From Nitrospira sp. (GTDB taxonomy: Bacteria; Nitrospirota; Nitrospiria; Nitrospirales; UBA8639): a DNA stretch of 64,000 nucleotides. The stretch covers positions 620,001-684,000 of the forward strand of contig CP058931.1 of the NCBI GenBank assembly GCA_024760505.1, written 5' to 3'. The stretch's first letter is position 1. Each line of letters opens with the position of its first letter. Below the pieces are notes generated by a model. It was not told the DNA's origin. It worked only from the letters and a program-made list of their open reading frames with translations, and did not search any database. Positions 1-8,829 of this stretch are shown here, piece after piece. The translations under genes and the position numbers were made by a program.

Positions 1-1
1 T

Positions 2-574
2 GTGGATCCCTTAAAAGTCTATCAGGCCTTTCAGACCCAACGAGGTGCCCTCCAGCGCCTGGACGATATTATTTATTCGGAATTGCGGGTTGAGTTGGGG
101 CGCCATGAACTCGGTGAAATCGTAGCCGCGAACCGTGCATTGATCATGAAGGTCGTATCGGATCGATCCAACGAAAAAGCCTCGGCGTACGGGCTGGAAG
201 TTTTGGATGTACGGATCAAGCGGGCTGATTTGCCCGAGCAAAATGAAAAAGCTATTTTCCAACGGATGCAGGCCGAACGGGAACGGCAGGCCAAGCAATA
301 TCGGGCGGAAGGTGAGGAAGAAGCGCAAAAAATTCGATCCGAAGCCGAAAAAGACAAGCAAATCATTCTGGCGGAGGCCTATAAAACCGCCCAGGAAATA
401 CGTGGAGACGGGGAAGCCAAAGCTTATAAAATCTATGCGACGGCCTACCAACAAGGCCCGGAGTTTTTTGAATTTATCCGAACCATGGAAGCCTATAAGA
501 AAACATTTGCGAACAATACAACGTTGGTTCTCTCCCCGGATTCGGAATTCCTTAAGTACCTCAAAAAACGGTAA
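2..574 (+). CDS. hflC: HflC, C-terminal part (5' end outside the window)
   Basis: This is the C-terminal part of HflC, an SPFH/prohibitin-family membrane protein. With HflK, HflC forms the large periplasmic assembly around the FtsH protease and modulates its activity (family knowledge). The visible part holds the end of the SPFH domain (VLDVRIKRADLP), a long charged Glu/Lys/Arg coiled coil (about residues 80-145), and the typical ending FFEFIRTMEAYKKTF followed by LSPDSEFLKYLKKR. The frame is open at the window edge. The GTG at position 2 is internal, so the true start and the membrane anchor lie upstream. hflK probably precedes it. The pentapeptide-repeat gene follows 66 nt downstream on the same strand. 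Confidence 0.9.
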   Translation: MDPLKVYQAFQTQRGALQRLDDIIYSELRVELGRHELGEIVAANRALIMKVVSDRSNEKASAYGLEVLDVRIKRADLPEQNEKAIFQRMQAERERQAKQYRAEGEEEAQKIRSEAEKDKQIILAEAYKTAQEIRGDGEAKAYKIYATAYQQGPEFFEFIRTMEAYKKTFANNTTLVLSPDSEFLKYLKKR

Positions 575-640
575 AGAAGCAAACACCCACCACCTTCAGC
601 CAGGCGATCCGGTTCGTCGTTCAATCCCGACACTCTCCTC

Positions 641-1306
641 ATGGCCAATCCTGAACATGTTGAACGCCTCATTAAGGGAGGGGTCGGGGAATGGAACAAA
701 TTTCGACGGACAAATCAGACGATTCAACCCGATCTAAGCGGAGCCGATCTTTCCGGGTACGACTTTACCGGGCTTGATTTAAGCCAGACCAATCTGGAAG
801 GGGCAGACCTGTCAGACGCCTATCTCTTTCATGCCAATTTAACAGAAGCCAACCTCTCCGGCGTGAACCTCACCGAAGCCGATGTGCAGGAAGCCAATCT
901 GATCAAGGCTAATCTCTCACATGCCACCATGACCAGGATTGATTTGTCTGGAACCGGGCTCATTGCCTGCAACCTGGAGGGCGCGAATCTTGTGGGGGCC
1001 ACCCTTACACGTGCTTCGCTTCCATGGGGAAATCTTACCCGAGCCAATCTGGCCAAAGCCAAGCTCCACCTAACTGATTTGCGTGAGGCTCAACTCATAC
1101 AGGCTAATCTGGAAGGGGCTTCCCTTCAGGATACATCCCTGACCGGGACGAACTTACAGGAAGCCAATCTCCAAGGCGCCACTCATGTCTCCATTGATCT
1201 GCTCGCCAAAGCCAAATCTCTGTATCAAACCATCCTTGATCCGGACCTAAAGGGAACCCTTCTGCAATGCCATTCTCACCTTTTCGAAAAACCAGTTGAC
1301 CTATAG
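641..1306 (+). CDS. Pentapeptide-repeat protein
   Basis: A 221-residue protein made almost entirely of A(D/N)LxX pentapeptide repeats, for example GADLSGYDF, ANLEGANLV and ANLQGA. The repeats run from about residue 30 to 185 and should form a right-handed quadrilateral beta-helix. There is no signal peptide or membrane segment, so it is probably cytosolic. A short non-repeat N-terminal helix (about 30 residues, EHVERLIKGGVGEWNKFRR) and a C-terminal tail with one cysteine flank the helix. Pentapeptide proteins range from gyrase-protecting DNA mimics to scaffolds, and nothing here selects a specific role. It lies just downstream of hflC and may be cotranscribed with it. Confidence 0.85.
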   Translation: MANPEHVERLIKGGVGEWNKFRRTNQTIQPDLSGADLSGYDFTGLDLSQTNLEGADLSDAYLFHANLTEANLSGVNLTEADVQEANLIKANLSHATMTRIDLSGTGLIACNLEGANLVGATLTRASLPWGNLTRANLAKAKLHLTDLREAQLIQANLEGASLQDTSLTGTNLQEANLQGATHVSIDLLAKAKSLYQTILDPDLKGTLLQCHSHLFEKPVDL

Positions 1307-1460
1307 AAAAGAGCTCCAATCAATTTTTATTGAATTCCTTTGGAACGAATAATTTTCGAAGTTTTATCCATGCCAATATTGTACGTATGGGAGTGTTGAA
1401 TAATAAAGATTTTCAAGGGCAAATTTGCCCAGGATTAAATTACTCATCAAAGGCTCCGGG

Positions 1461-1580
1461 TCGGTTCAAAAAAGTCCGTCCAGCAAGGCCGCAGCCGTTT
1501 TTGCGCGCGGAGCGTACGCTTAGTACGTGAGCACGGAAAAATGGCGAGAACGCCGCTGGCGGCTTTTTTCAACAGACCCC
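1461..1580. repeat. Long palindromic intergenic repeat (REP/BIME-like)
   Basis: A segment of about 120 bp whose ends form an imperfect inverted repeat. The left arm around 1463-1484 (AAAAAAGTCCGTCCAGC) pairs with the right arm around 1555-1579 (GCTGGCGGCTTTTTTCAAC). Inner palindromes sit in between, for example GCGTACGCTTAGTACGTG near 1512-1530. It lies between the 3' ends of two convergent genes, the pentapeptide gene and the histidine kinase gene. A related 35-bp stretch lies inside recQ at 13917-13951. The arms followed by T/A runs could also act as a bidirectional terminator. The rest of the 1307-1729 gap shows no gene. Confidence 0.75.
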
Positions 1581-1729
1581 GTATCGATGCAAGTCGGTAA
1601 GCAATCGAAATAGTCTTGTTCAGCAAGACGGTTGGCACTTTGGCAGGCGAAAGGTCCAGATTCGCAGCTAAGAATAACAATGGACCAAGATCACGTATGA
1701 ATGGCCGTTCCCCTGATTCAAGAATCCCG

Positions 1730-3865
1730 CTATGGAAGAATTCCTTCTGGTTTCGAAATCTTTGGGGTCATCGGTAATTGGATGGTGAAGGTGGTGCCTT
1801 TCCGTGGTTCACTATGCACGCTGACCGTTCCTGAATGAGCATCAACCACATCCTTGACTATCTTCGTCCCCAATCCAGTTCCCCCGGCTTTACCGCTAAT
1901 CGCATCTTTAGTAAATAATCGGTCACGGATTTCAGGGGGCATTCCCCCACCCGTATCTGCGACCGTTAACACCACAGTTCCTCCATCCAGCCCTATTGAC
2001 CCACCAATGGTGACTGATCCACCGGCAGGGGTTTCCGGAATTGCATTATTGACCAGATTGTAGAGGGCGTTGAACAAACGGTTCTCATCCGCCTGAATGG
2101 GTGGAAGGACGTCAAGACCTTGCGTGTGCAGGGAAACCTCCATCTCGGTGGCATAGAAGCGAAGGATGCCATAGACGCCTTCGACCACTTCCGACACCTG
2201 GCATGGAGCAAACCGTAGCGGGCTGGATATACCTTTGACCGTATCGGCAATCTCCCGCATGCGACCTTGAATCCGACGGGCATTCTTCACGATCATGTCG
2301 ACCGCCTCGCTGGAAAATTTTCTTGAGGCCGACAATTCCTTCGGAGTAACGTCAGGTAACTTCGCAAACAATTCTTGAAGATCGTCGTCTAACAATTTGG
2401 CACCATTCAGCACCGGCATGAGCATATTCTTAATATCGTGGGCAATATCCCCAAGCATCACCGTCACCCCAGCGAGCTTTGTCTCTTCCAATAATTCTGC
2501 AGTCATTCGTACCCGCTCGCTGATATCCTTGAACGTCACCACAGCCCCAATCAAAATTCCATTTTCCCGGATCGGCGAAATGTAGTAGTCCACGGGGAAA
2601 GAGGTCCCATTTTTGCGCCAGAGCCCCTCTGTATCATTATGATAAACCCTTCCCTCTTTGAGCGCGGCATGAATAGGACAGGCCTCTCTGGGATAGGGTG
2701 ACCCATCGGGTTTCGTATGATGAATCAGCTCGTGCATCGGCTCGCCAATTAATTCCTCGACCTTGTATCCCAGCATAAGAGCCCCGGCCGGATTCACAAA
2801 AGTGGTTTTGCCTTCTCTATCCAATTCATAGATCCCCTCTCCCGAGGCGGCGAGGATTCGTGCGTAGTGCCTCGCGAGATTTTGATGTGTTTCCATCACT
2901 CTTTGACGTTCAATGGCCGTGGCGATGCGATCAGCCACTAAACCCAGACTGTGCCACGTAAAACTAGTCAGGAAATGCCGGGAAAACACCGCCATGACCC
3001 CCACCACTTCCTGATTGACCAGCAGCGGATACCCCGCAAAGGACACCAGCCCTTCTTTCTTCGCCCATGCCCGCTCTGGAACCCCGGAATCCTCAATGAT
3101 CGCATTGGTCAGATACGGCTTCTTCTCAAAGGCAATCTGACCGATTTGCGAATGGCCAAACGGCACGGAACCGGCCAAATGAGTAGAAAGCCCGGCACTG
3201 GCCTGCAGCTCCAATCCTTCCTCCAGAGAATGCATCGTCCAGAAGCCGGCCCAGGCCCCATCCAGATGACCTATGAACGAATCCGCGCAACTCTGCAGGC
3301 GGACACTCAGTGTTTGGTCACAGTTCAAGACCTGCCCCACCTCCGCCTCAAAGGCCAACAATCGGTTCCGTTCCTCCAGCACCCTCTCCGCCTGTTTCCG
3401 CTCAGAAATGTCGCGTATGATGCCGCAATAAAATGTCTCATCTTCGAGGTCTGATTTTGAAGGAGCCATCTCAATAGGGAATTCCTCCCCGTTTTTTCTC
3501 AAGCCATGCAGTTCGAGGGTTTTCACGATGCCGCCCCCTTCGACTGCTGATCCCACCCGTTCCATTCCATAGCGATGCGCTTCGTGATAGCGAGCCGGGA
3601 TAATCCGAGTCAGTGGCCTCCCCACGATTTCCTCGCGGACATACCCAAACATCCTTCTGGCACCCTTATTCCAAGACAAGATGGAGCCGTGCTCATCCCA
3701 CAAAATAATGGCATCCGTGGCGGTCTGTACGACAGATTGAAACCGTTCTTCACTGGCTGTCAACTTCTGAGTCAATTCCCTGGATGAATTCCTGGAAGCC
3801 GTACCTTTTGATGTATGGGTATGGGTTGTTATGATTTCGTTCTCTGTCAATTGAGTGTTTTTCAT
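1730..3865 (-). CDS. Soluble PAS-GAF-PAS sensor histidine kinase
   Basis: A 711-residue histidine kinase. Domains in order are a PAS domain (about 38-155, ending FYCGIIRDISERKQAE), a GAF domain (about 175-325), a second PAS/PAC domain (about 330-445, GAVVTFKDISERVRM), a dimerisation helix with the phospho-accepting His at about residue 476 (IAHDIKNMLMPV), and a HATPase domain with N box (NALYNLVNNAI), G1 (VADTGGGMP) and G2 (GGTGLGTKIV). No membrane helix is evident, so it probably senses a cytosolic signal such as redox state, ligand or light. There is no receiver domain and no adjacent response regulator, so it is an orphan kinase. The stimulus cannot be read from the sequence. Confidence 0.9.
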   Translation of the reverse strand: MKNTQLTENEIITTHTHTSKGTASRNSSRELTQKLTASEERFQSVVQTATDAIILWDEHGSILSWNKGARRMFGYVREEIVGRPLTRIIPARYHEAHRYGMERVGSAVEGGGIVKTLELHGLRKNGEEFPIEMAPSKSDLEDETFYCGIIRDISERKQAERVLEERNRLLAFEAEVGQVLNCDQTLSVRLQSCADSFIGHLDGAWAGFWTMHSLEEGLELQASAGLSTHLAGSVPFGHSQIGQIAFEKKPYLTNAIIEDSGVPERAWAKKEGLVSFAGYPLLVNQEVVGVMAVFSRHFLTSFTWHSLGLVADRIATAIERQRVMETHQNLARHYARILAASGEGIYELDREGKTTFVNPAGALMLGYKVEELIGEPMHELIHHTKPDGSPYPREACPIHAALKEGRVYHNDTEGLWRKNGTSFPVDYYISPIRENGILIGAVVTFKDISERVRMTAELLEETKLAGVTVMLGDIAHDIKNMLMPVLNGAKLLDDDLQELFAKLPDVTPKELSASRKFSSEAVDMIVKNARRIQGRMREIADTVKGISSPLRFAPCQVSEVVEGVYGILRFYATEMEVSLHTQGLDVLPPIQADENRLFNALYNLVNNAIPETPAGGSVTIGGSIGLDGGTVVLTVADTGGGMPPEIRDRLFTKDAISGKAGGTGLGTKIVKDVVDAHSGTVSVHSEPRKGTTFTIQLPMTPKISKPEGILP

Positions 3866-3930
3866 TGTCTTATGAAATCCATTACAAAATCCTCTAAAAT
3901 AAAAACGTTAAAACTGTATTGAAATACCCG

Positions 3931-4101
3931 TTACGGCGCAGAAGTCCGCCATTTGCGATCAAGAAACCATATGATCCCGTCAGACAACCCCAAAATGACA
4001 GTCATGACCACCCACCAGGTCCCGACCACAAATACCGGAATCAACACAAGGCCCACCAAACCCATGACGATTCCTAAAAGGGCCCACATGACCAGTTCCA
4101 T
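3931..4101 (-). CDS. Small two-helix membrane protein (56 aa)
   Basis: A 56-residue reading frame starting MELVMWALLGIVMGLVGLV and ending WFLDRKWRTSAP. It has two closely spaced hydrophobic segments (about residues 4-30 and 30-46) and a short basic C-terminus. The ATG is preceded by a strong ribosome binding site (GGAGGTGAAAC). It lies 65 nt upstream of the histidine kinase start on the same strand and may be cotranscribed with it. I do not recognise a family. The ribosome binding site, clean hydrophobic pattern and position support a real gene. Confidence 0.6.
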   Translation of the reverse strand: MELVMWALLGIVMGLVGLVLIPVFVVGTWWVVMTVILGLSDGIIWFLDRKWRTSAP

Positions 4102-4325
4102 GTTTCACCTCCATTCAATTAGCTCAGATAATTCTAGATATGAGGCAGGGGGATCTCCCGTTGGACGCTCTCACCTCACCCCTCCCTTACGAGGGAAACT
4201 GTGAGGCGAAAGAGCCATACTCAACAGCGGCAGGGATTCAACTTCACTACTCCGAGCCAGTCGTGAGACACTTCCCTCAGGAAGACTCCCGGGACACCAA
4301 CAAGCAGGGGCACCCGGATTGGACC

Positions 4326-4622
4326 TCAGAAAGTCAGTGACGTCTGATTGATTTTCCGGGCATTCTCAACTTGTTGGCAGCTTTCTTCCGCCAACATAAG
4401 CTGCCCGCTACTGGCATCTTGGGGAATTCTTCCCAGACAGGCTTTTAAAGTGTCCTGGACACTTCCCACCGCAATTTGCGTGAGACCTTGAGCCTGTGCC
4501 TCGGCAGAAGACATCGGGTCTGTTACTTGTGCGGCGGCTAAAGTCAGTCCCGGTAGAATCAAAGGGATGAGCGCCATGGAGGCAACAAGAATGGTGCGTT
4601 TCATCAATAGAGTGTGTTTCAT
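4326..4622 (-). CDS. Small secreted protein of unknown function
   Basis: A 98-residue protein. It begins MKHTLLMKRTILVASMALIP, a basic and then hydrophobic signal peptide, probably cleaved after LTLAAA. The mature part (about 70 residues) has two cysteines (KACLGRI and EESCQQV) that could form a disulfide. The start at 4622 was chosen because AAGGAGAGAATAACC directly precedes this ATG and the signal peptide then begins correctly; an in-frame start 17 codons upstream lacks both. I recognise no family. It probably acts in the periplasm. Confidence 0.65.
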   Translation of the reverse strand: MKHTLLMKRTILVASMALIPLILPGLTLAAAQVTDPMSSAEAQAQGLTQIAVGSVQDTLKACLGRIPQDASSGQLMLAEESCQQVENARKINQTSLTF

Positions 4623-4752
4623 GGTTATTCTCTCCTTCTTAAAAAAAAAGTAAAAAAGTGCCCTCGGCGTCACATGGGTCCATATGACGCGGCAAACAAG
4701 ATTGACAACCTGCCTAGAAAGTAAAGGTTCTTACTCCCTCAAAGGCAGTTCC

Positions 4753-4848
4753 CTACACAGCGGATGTTGGCCTCTCGATAAAGGACGCATAAATGGCCGC
4801 ACCCCAAAAGAGAAACATGAGGCCTAAGAGAGCTTCCAATGGATACAT
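4753..4848 (-). CDS. Tiny single-helix membrane protein (31 aa)
   Basis: A 31-codon frame encoding MYPLEALLGLMFLFWGAAIY followed by ASFIERPTSAV. One transmembrane helix covers about residues 5-24 and is followed by a short charged tail. The ATG has a good ribosome binding site (AAAGAGGTGAACACT). It sits upstream of the small secreted protein on the same strand. Its size and layout resemble the small membrane subunits or regulators that accompany respiratory and transport complexes, but no partner is visible here and no function is assigned. Confidence 0.5.
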   Translation of the reverse strand: MYPLEALLGLMFLFWGAAIYASFIERPTSAV

Positions 4849-5230
4849 AGTGTTCACCTCTTTCCTGGGACCGCAGGGGTCAGGAATGAACTCTCCCGGA
4901 ACCTGATCTGACGACCAGCGTTACAATCGAAGCCGTTGATCGGCACCGATTGGTAAGAAGAGTTTAGGCGTAGGCTTGCGGAGACAGAAGAATCAGACGC
5001 GCAGGAAGGAAAGTTGAAGCGCGAGGGATAGGAGAGTCAACGTAGATTCATACGTCATATACTCACGCTATACCTTAAACAGGAGGGTGTCAAGGCAACA
5101 CCATGCGTGTCGTTGAGGTAGTCGACAATAAAAGCTAATGATTCCCACAAGTCCTGCATGAATGAGAACCCGATCCGTGGAGGGATTGGAAAATCCGAAA
5201 TCTCTATTTTTGTTGAAAGAACCGAAATCC
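4849..5230. other. Intergenic gap with no recognised gene
   Basis: 382 bp between the 31-residue membrane protein and the COG0523 GTPase. I find no convincing coding frame, RNA gene or repeat. It presumably holds the promoter for the small minus-strand genes below it. Confidence 0.5.
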
Positions 5231-6175
5231 CTACTTTCGACGGATGGCGACCAGGCGGCCAAGCATTTCTTTGGGAAATTGTGAGGGAGGCGAGCTCAGA
5301 TCAATGCGGGAACCAACGCCTTGAACCAGCTTCGGACCTTCTGAGGTGTTCACGATGCCTTTAATGCGAAGGGCTTGCAGTGATTGAAGTTGTTGAATGA
5401 GCTGGTCAGACGTGAGGTCGTCAGAAAAAGAGAGTTCCTCTGCCTCAAATTCCTCATGCGTGTGAGGAAGGAGTTCAGGCTTTCGTTGAGAGTTGGGTGA
5501 AACCTTTTTCGCGGGGAGGGAAGGAAAAACAATCGTCGTATCGATTTCACCCTGAATGCTTCGGATCACTGGAGCACCAGGGGCCATATCCTGAAGAAGG
5601 TTTTCCAATCGACCGATTGAGTCTGCTGGAACTAAATCGACTTTATTAAAGACCAGCAGATCTGCCGAAGATACCTGTTGCTCAAACGTGCCCTCCAAGT
5701 CCCGCCCTTGAGCCACTTGTTCCGCATTGACGACAACCACCGCTAAACTCTCACCCACCCACTCCGTGACGGGCTCCCGCCAAAATGTCAGGAGCGTTTC
5801 GAAGGGTAATGCCACGCCGGATGTTTCCACCACCACTCGATCCGGACGAATAGTTTCCCACAAATTCTGTAACGTGTTGAGTAATTCACCGGAAAGCTGG
5901 CAGCAGACACACCCGCCTTCCAGTTCCACATAGCCGGGACCGCCCTCTTCTTGAAGCAGAGCCCGATCAATGCCTAATTCACCAAATTCATTGGAGATCA
6001 CAGCCAACTTCAAGCCCTGTCGCTGAGCATCGGCAATCAAATGTTTGACAAGTGTCGTTTTGCCCGCCCCCAGGAAGCCGGATACCACCAGTGCCGGAAC
6101 GCCAAGATCTGCTCCAGCTTTTCCAGTACGTGCAACAGCTTCTGGTTTTTCATTGTTCATGGAGGGAATGCTCAT
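5231..6175 (-). CDS. COG0523 (CobW/G3E family) GTPase, putative metallochaperone
   Basis: A G3E P-loop GTPase of about 314 residues. It shows Walker A (SGFLGAGKTTL), the family's metal-binding CXCC motif (GGCVCCQL), the switch region (VVVETSGVALP), and the guanine-specificity motif (FNKVDL). The C-terminal domain is about 100 residues (RIKGIVNTSEG to RLVAIRRK). COG0523 proteins insert or deliver metals such as zinc or cobalt to target enzymes. There is no cobalamin or nitrile-hydratase context here, so the metal is undetermined. The start is uncertain: GTG at 6181, ATG at 6175 (used here) or ATG at 6160, none with a clear ribosome binding site. Confidence 0.88.
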   Translation of the reverse strand: MSIPSMNNEKPEAVARTGKAGADLGVPALVVSGFLGAGKTTLVKHLIADAQRQGLKLAVISNEFGELGIDRALLQEEGGPGYVELEGGCVCCQLSGELLNTLQNLWETIRPDRVVVETSGVALPFETLLTFWREPVTEWVGESLAVVVVNAEQVAQGRDLEGTFEQQVSSADLLVFNKVDLVPADSIGRLENLLQDMAPGAPVIRSIQGEIDTTIVFPSLPAKKVSPNSQRKPELLPHTHEEFEAEELSFSDDLTSDQLIQQLQSLQALRIKGIVNTSEGPKLVQGVGSRIDLSSPPSQFPKEMLGRLVAIRRK

Positions 6176-6220
6176 GAGCACTAAGGACCGGGAACCGGAG
6201 TCGGATAAAGACAGAATTGA

Positions 6221-6979
6221 TTACTTCTGACTGATTTCATACACCAGGAGGACGGAACCACGTATCGAGATTTCACCTGCCGACACCGATGCATCTCCAC
6301 CGCTATCCATCGCCATCGCCATGCGGTATCGCCCCTCAGGAGGGGAAGGAGAAACGCCACCTTCCGAGACATTGATCATACGAACCAATTTGAGGTTCAA
6401 GGCCTGAGCCAACGCTTCAGCTTTGGATTGGGCTTGGGCAGAAGCCTGTTTCAAGACTTCAAGCTTGGTGGGTTGTTCATTTTGCAAGCCCCAGGCAATG
6501 CCTGAAAATCTGTTGGCTCCAACCTGCAAGACCCGGTCAACGACCTTTCCCACCACATCAAGATTACGCACCTCCACATTGACGTGGTGGACGACACGAT
6601 AGCCGATGATACGGGGAACACTGTTCTCTAACGTTCCATCGGTTGGACGTCGCGGGGGTGGTGGATATTCAGGAATGACGTTCAAGGACGTTGTCTGAAT
6701 GAACTCAGACGGAATATTAAACCGTCGGCACTCCTCCAAGACCTTCGCTACCCGCTCCTGATTCTCCTTTTGAACATCGGATAGCTTTTCTCCGACTGTT
6801 TCGACCGCAAAACTTAGCACCGCTTTATCAGGAGACACATTGATCGTCCCCTCTGCGGAAACGGTTAATCGTGGAAGATCCTCATCATTCGTTCCCGCCC
6901 ACCCGGATACCGGGAGCAGCAGCAACAATCCCAGCATCACACCATTCACTATTTTTGAGGCATTCATGGTCGTATACAT
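6221..6979 (-). CDS. SIMPL-domain (DUF541) periplasmic protein
   Basis: A 252-residue exported protein with signal peptide VMLGLLLLLPVSGWAG and a SIMPL/DUF541 domain. The latter is recognisable by PRLTVSAEGTINVSPDKAVL, then VNVEVRNLDVVGKVVDRVLQVGANRFSGIAWGLQN and the Ala-rich helix before GEISIRGSVLLVYEI. Relatives (YggE, BP26/OMP28) form ring-like oligomers in the periplasm and are linked to oxidative-stress tolerance; the molecular role is unclear. The start at 6979 was chosen because AGGGGG lies 7 nt upstream. The frame is open a further 36 codons, but that extension lacks a ribosome binding site and would bury the signal peptide. Confidence 0.85.
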   Translation of the reverse strand: MYTTMNASKIVNGVMLGLLLLLPVSGWAGTNDEDLPRLTVSAEGTINVSPDKAVLSFAVETVGEKLSDVQKENQERVAKVLEECRRFNIPSEFIQTTSLNVIPEYPPPPRRPTDGTLENSVPRIIGYRVVHHVNVEVRNLDVVGKVVDRVLQVGANRFSGIAWGLQNEQPTKLEVLKQASAQAQSKAEALAQALNLKLVRMINVSEGGVSPSPPEGRYRMAMAMDSGGDASVSAGEISIRGSVLLVYEISQK

Positions 6980-7019
6980 TGACAAACCCCCTGAATGTTT
7001 TTGAGAATGGCTTCTAGTT

Positions 7020-7202
7020 ATGACCAACACCGATTCTATTCCTCCTTTGAAGCCTTCTGCCTCGGATCTGCCGGACCGTCTCTGCACCTGGTGTCAAACC
7101 CCTATGCTGAAACGTCTCGTTGGCGATGGTCGATTTATTCACTATACCTGCCCGAAATGTATTTTCCAGCATACGTCGAAAGTCCCCGCGCCCCAACCCT
7201 AG
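7020..7202 (+). CDS. Small zinc-ribbon-like protein (60 aa)
   Basis: A 60-residue frame with two CxxC knuckles (CTWC and CPKC, about 24 residues apart), the geometry of a zinc ribbon, in MLKRLVGDGRFIHYTCPKC. There is no signal or membrane segment. It diverges from the SIMPL gene, whose start lies 40 nt away. The ribosome binding site is weak (GAGAA at some distance). The paired CxxC motifs in a short frame argue for a real protein, but no family is recognised. Confidence 0.55.
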   Translation: MTNTDSIPPLKPSASDLPDRLCTWCQTPMLKRLVGDGRFIHYTCPKCIFQHTSKVPAPQP

Positions 7203-7234
7203 CCTCACGGTGCGTTGCTTTGTTTGGCTCCTGA

Positions 7235-8470
7235 TCAAAACAGATTGGAAACAATGCGGGTGCCCCCTACCCACGTGCCGATGAGGCTCCCAATCGTGGG
7301 AAGGAGAAAGGCTAAAAATACACGAAGGAGTCGACTTTTCCACCACTTTCGTGGAATGGCAATATCCTCCGCCACTGTTTGAAACTCCCGCACCAGAGGC
7401 GGTTGCAAATAGGCCTGGACAAACGCCGTCACATACCCGACTCCAATGACGGGGGTGAGACTGGTAAACGGTGCCGAGATAAATGCGGCGGCGATGGTGA
7501 GCGGATGAGCCATGGCCAACAACCCGCCAATCCCGCTGGGAATTCCATTGGCCAAAATCCAAAACAATAAATTCTCTCCGGCAGCACTTAACCCTTTTTG
7601 CCATCCAATCCAAGCAATGGACCCCACAATCAGAACCGGGATACTCCAACCCACTGCTTTCCAGGCCGGAGAGACGGGCTGGATGCTTTCCAGCTCCTCC
7701 AGGTCCACCTGCTCCCGGCCTTGCAATGTGCGGCAAATGCCTTCCACATGCCCGGCGCCAACCACGGCGACAATCCTGGTTCCTGACGCATCGGCAATTT
7801 TTTTGGCTAAATAGTGATCCCGCTCGTCAATGAGCACCGTTTTGAGCGTCGGCACCTCTTTCCCCAAGTCCTTCATCATTTCTGAAAGCACATCCTGCTT
7901 TTTGAGATTCCGAATCTCCTCTTCGGAGACTTCAGTGGTGTCGAAGATACTCAGCATGAGCGAGGACATTAATAGACTTTTTCGCCAAAATGGGGTGTTG
8001 CGCCAGGCCCGACGCATCGTCACCCGCACGTCCCGGTCAGCCAGGGTCACGGGAATATCATGCTTGTCGGCCATACGAATGGCCTCCAGCATTTCGGTAC
8101 CTGGAATGACGCCCAATTTATCTCCCAACCGCTTTTGGAAGGAAGACAAAATAAGATTGACCATCAGGGTACTGAGCTGCTGTTTCCGGATGATTTCCTT
8201 GAGGTCTAACGATTCCCATCGGTTGGGATGTGAAATGGCTTCAAAACGCTTGGCATCCAATTCGACACAGACACGATCGGGATGCTCCTGTTCAATGACG
8301 AGTTTGACCAAATCCACTGATTCTTGTGACACATGGGCCGTACCAATCAGGATCACGGTCTTCCCATACACGGACAGACACATGACATCAGCCTCGTACT
8401 GTCCCACCAAGCCTGTGGATGCTTCCGACACAATTGTTGGTGGGGTATAATCTGAACTTTTCATGGGCAC
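7235..8470 (-). CDS. TraB/PrgY-family protein with C-terminal membrane domain
   Basis: About 411 residues. The N-terminal two-thirds is a TraB/PrgY (Tiki-fold) domain with the signature ILIGTAHVSQESVDLV, the ELDAKRF motif and GAGHVEGI. The C-terminal third has four or five hydrophobic segments (about residues 265-400) that anchor it in the inner membrane. PrgY/TraB proteins were described as limiting pheromone activity in enterococci, and relatives are predicted metal-dependent proteases. Its role in a non-conjugating bacterium is unknown. The start is uncertain: GTG 8470, ATG 8464 or the Met just before CLSVYGKTV, which has GAGG upstream. Confidence 0.82.
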   Translation of the reverse strand: MPMKSSDYTPPTIVSEASTGLVGQYEADVMCLSVYGKTVILIGTAHVSQESVDLVKLVIEQEHPDRVCVELDAKRFEAISHPNRWESLDLKEIIRKQQLSTLMVNLILSSFQKRLGDKLGVIPGTEMLEAIRMADKHDIPVTLADRDVRVTMRRAWRNTPFWRKSLLMSSLMLSIFDTTEVSEEEIRNLKKQDVLSEMMKDLGKEVPTLKTVLIDERDHYLAKKIADASGTRIVAVVGAGHVEGICRTLQGREQVDLEELESIQPVSPAWKAVGWSIPVLIVGSIAWIGWQKGLSAAGENLLFWILANGIPSGIGGLLAMAHPLTIAAAFISAPFTSLTPVIGVGYVTAFVQAYLQPPLVREFQTVAEDIAIPRKWWKSRLLRVFLAFLLPTIGSLIGTWVGGTRIVSNLF

Positions 8471-8590
8471 ACCATGACATATCCGGCAAGGAACTTGTCA
8501 AGCCTCATAGTTATCGACCACAATACTCACATTACATTGACTTCAGCGCCTTCCCAAAGCCCCTTTTAGCACGACGACATGGAGGTTTGA

Positions 8591-8794
8591 GTGCCATCCG
8601 AATCTAAACGACCCGTTCAACGTCCCCACGTCTGGATGTGGATCAGTGCCGATGGAGGACGATGGCGGATTAATCATACACCGAACGGTGTGTGGTCCTG
8701 TCGGATAGGTCTCGGGGGAAAACGCGTGGGATCTTGGAAAACCGGACTTCCTCCTAGCCTGGATTCCTGGCCCAAAGGCAACAATCAGGAATAG
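8591..8794 (+). CDS. Hypothetical small Trp-rich protein
   Basis: A 67-codon frame with a GTG start placed 6 nt after a clear GGAGG. The product is rich in Trp, Gly and Arg (WMWISADGGRWRINHTPNGVW) and has no signal or membrane segment. The pattern could be a small beta-sheet protein. No family is recognised. It is supported mainly by the ribosome binding site and by not overlapping another gene. Confidence 0.35.
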   Translation: MPSESKRPVQRPHVWMWISADGGRWRINHTPNGVWSCRIGLGGKRVGSWKTGLPPSLDSWPKGNNQE

Positions 8795-8829
8795 GTAACT
8801 CCCCTTGCATTGAGATTCTCCTGTGAAAA

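Noticed and set aside
1447..1680. A 77-codon frame across the palindrome
   Set aside because: It reads through the inverted repeat itself; the translated sequence is typical of such repeats being miscalled as small proteins.
5068..5262. A 64-codon minus-strand frame overlapping the end of the COG0523 gene
   Set aside because: Overlaps a well-supported gene in another frame and has no start signal.
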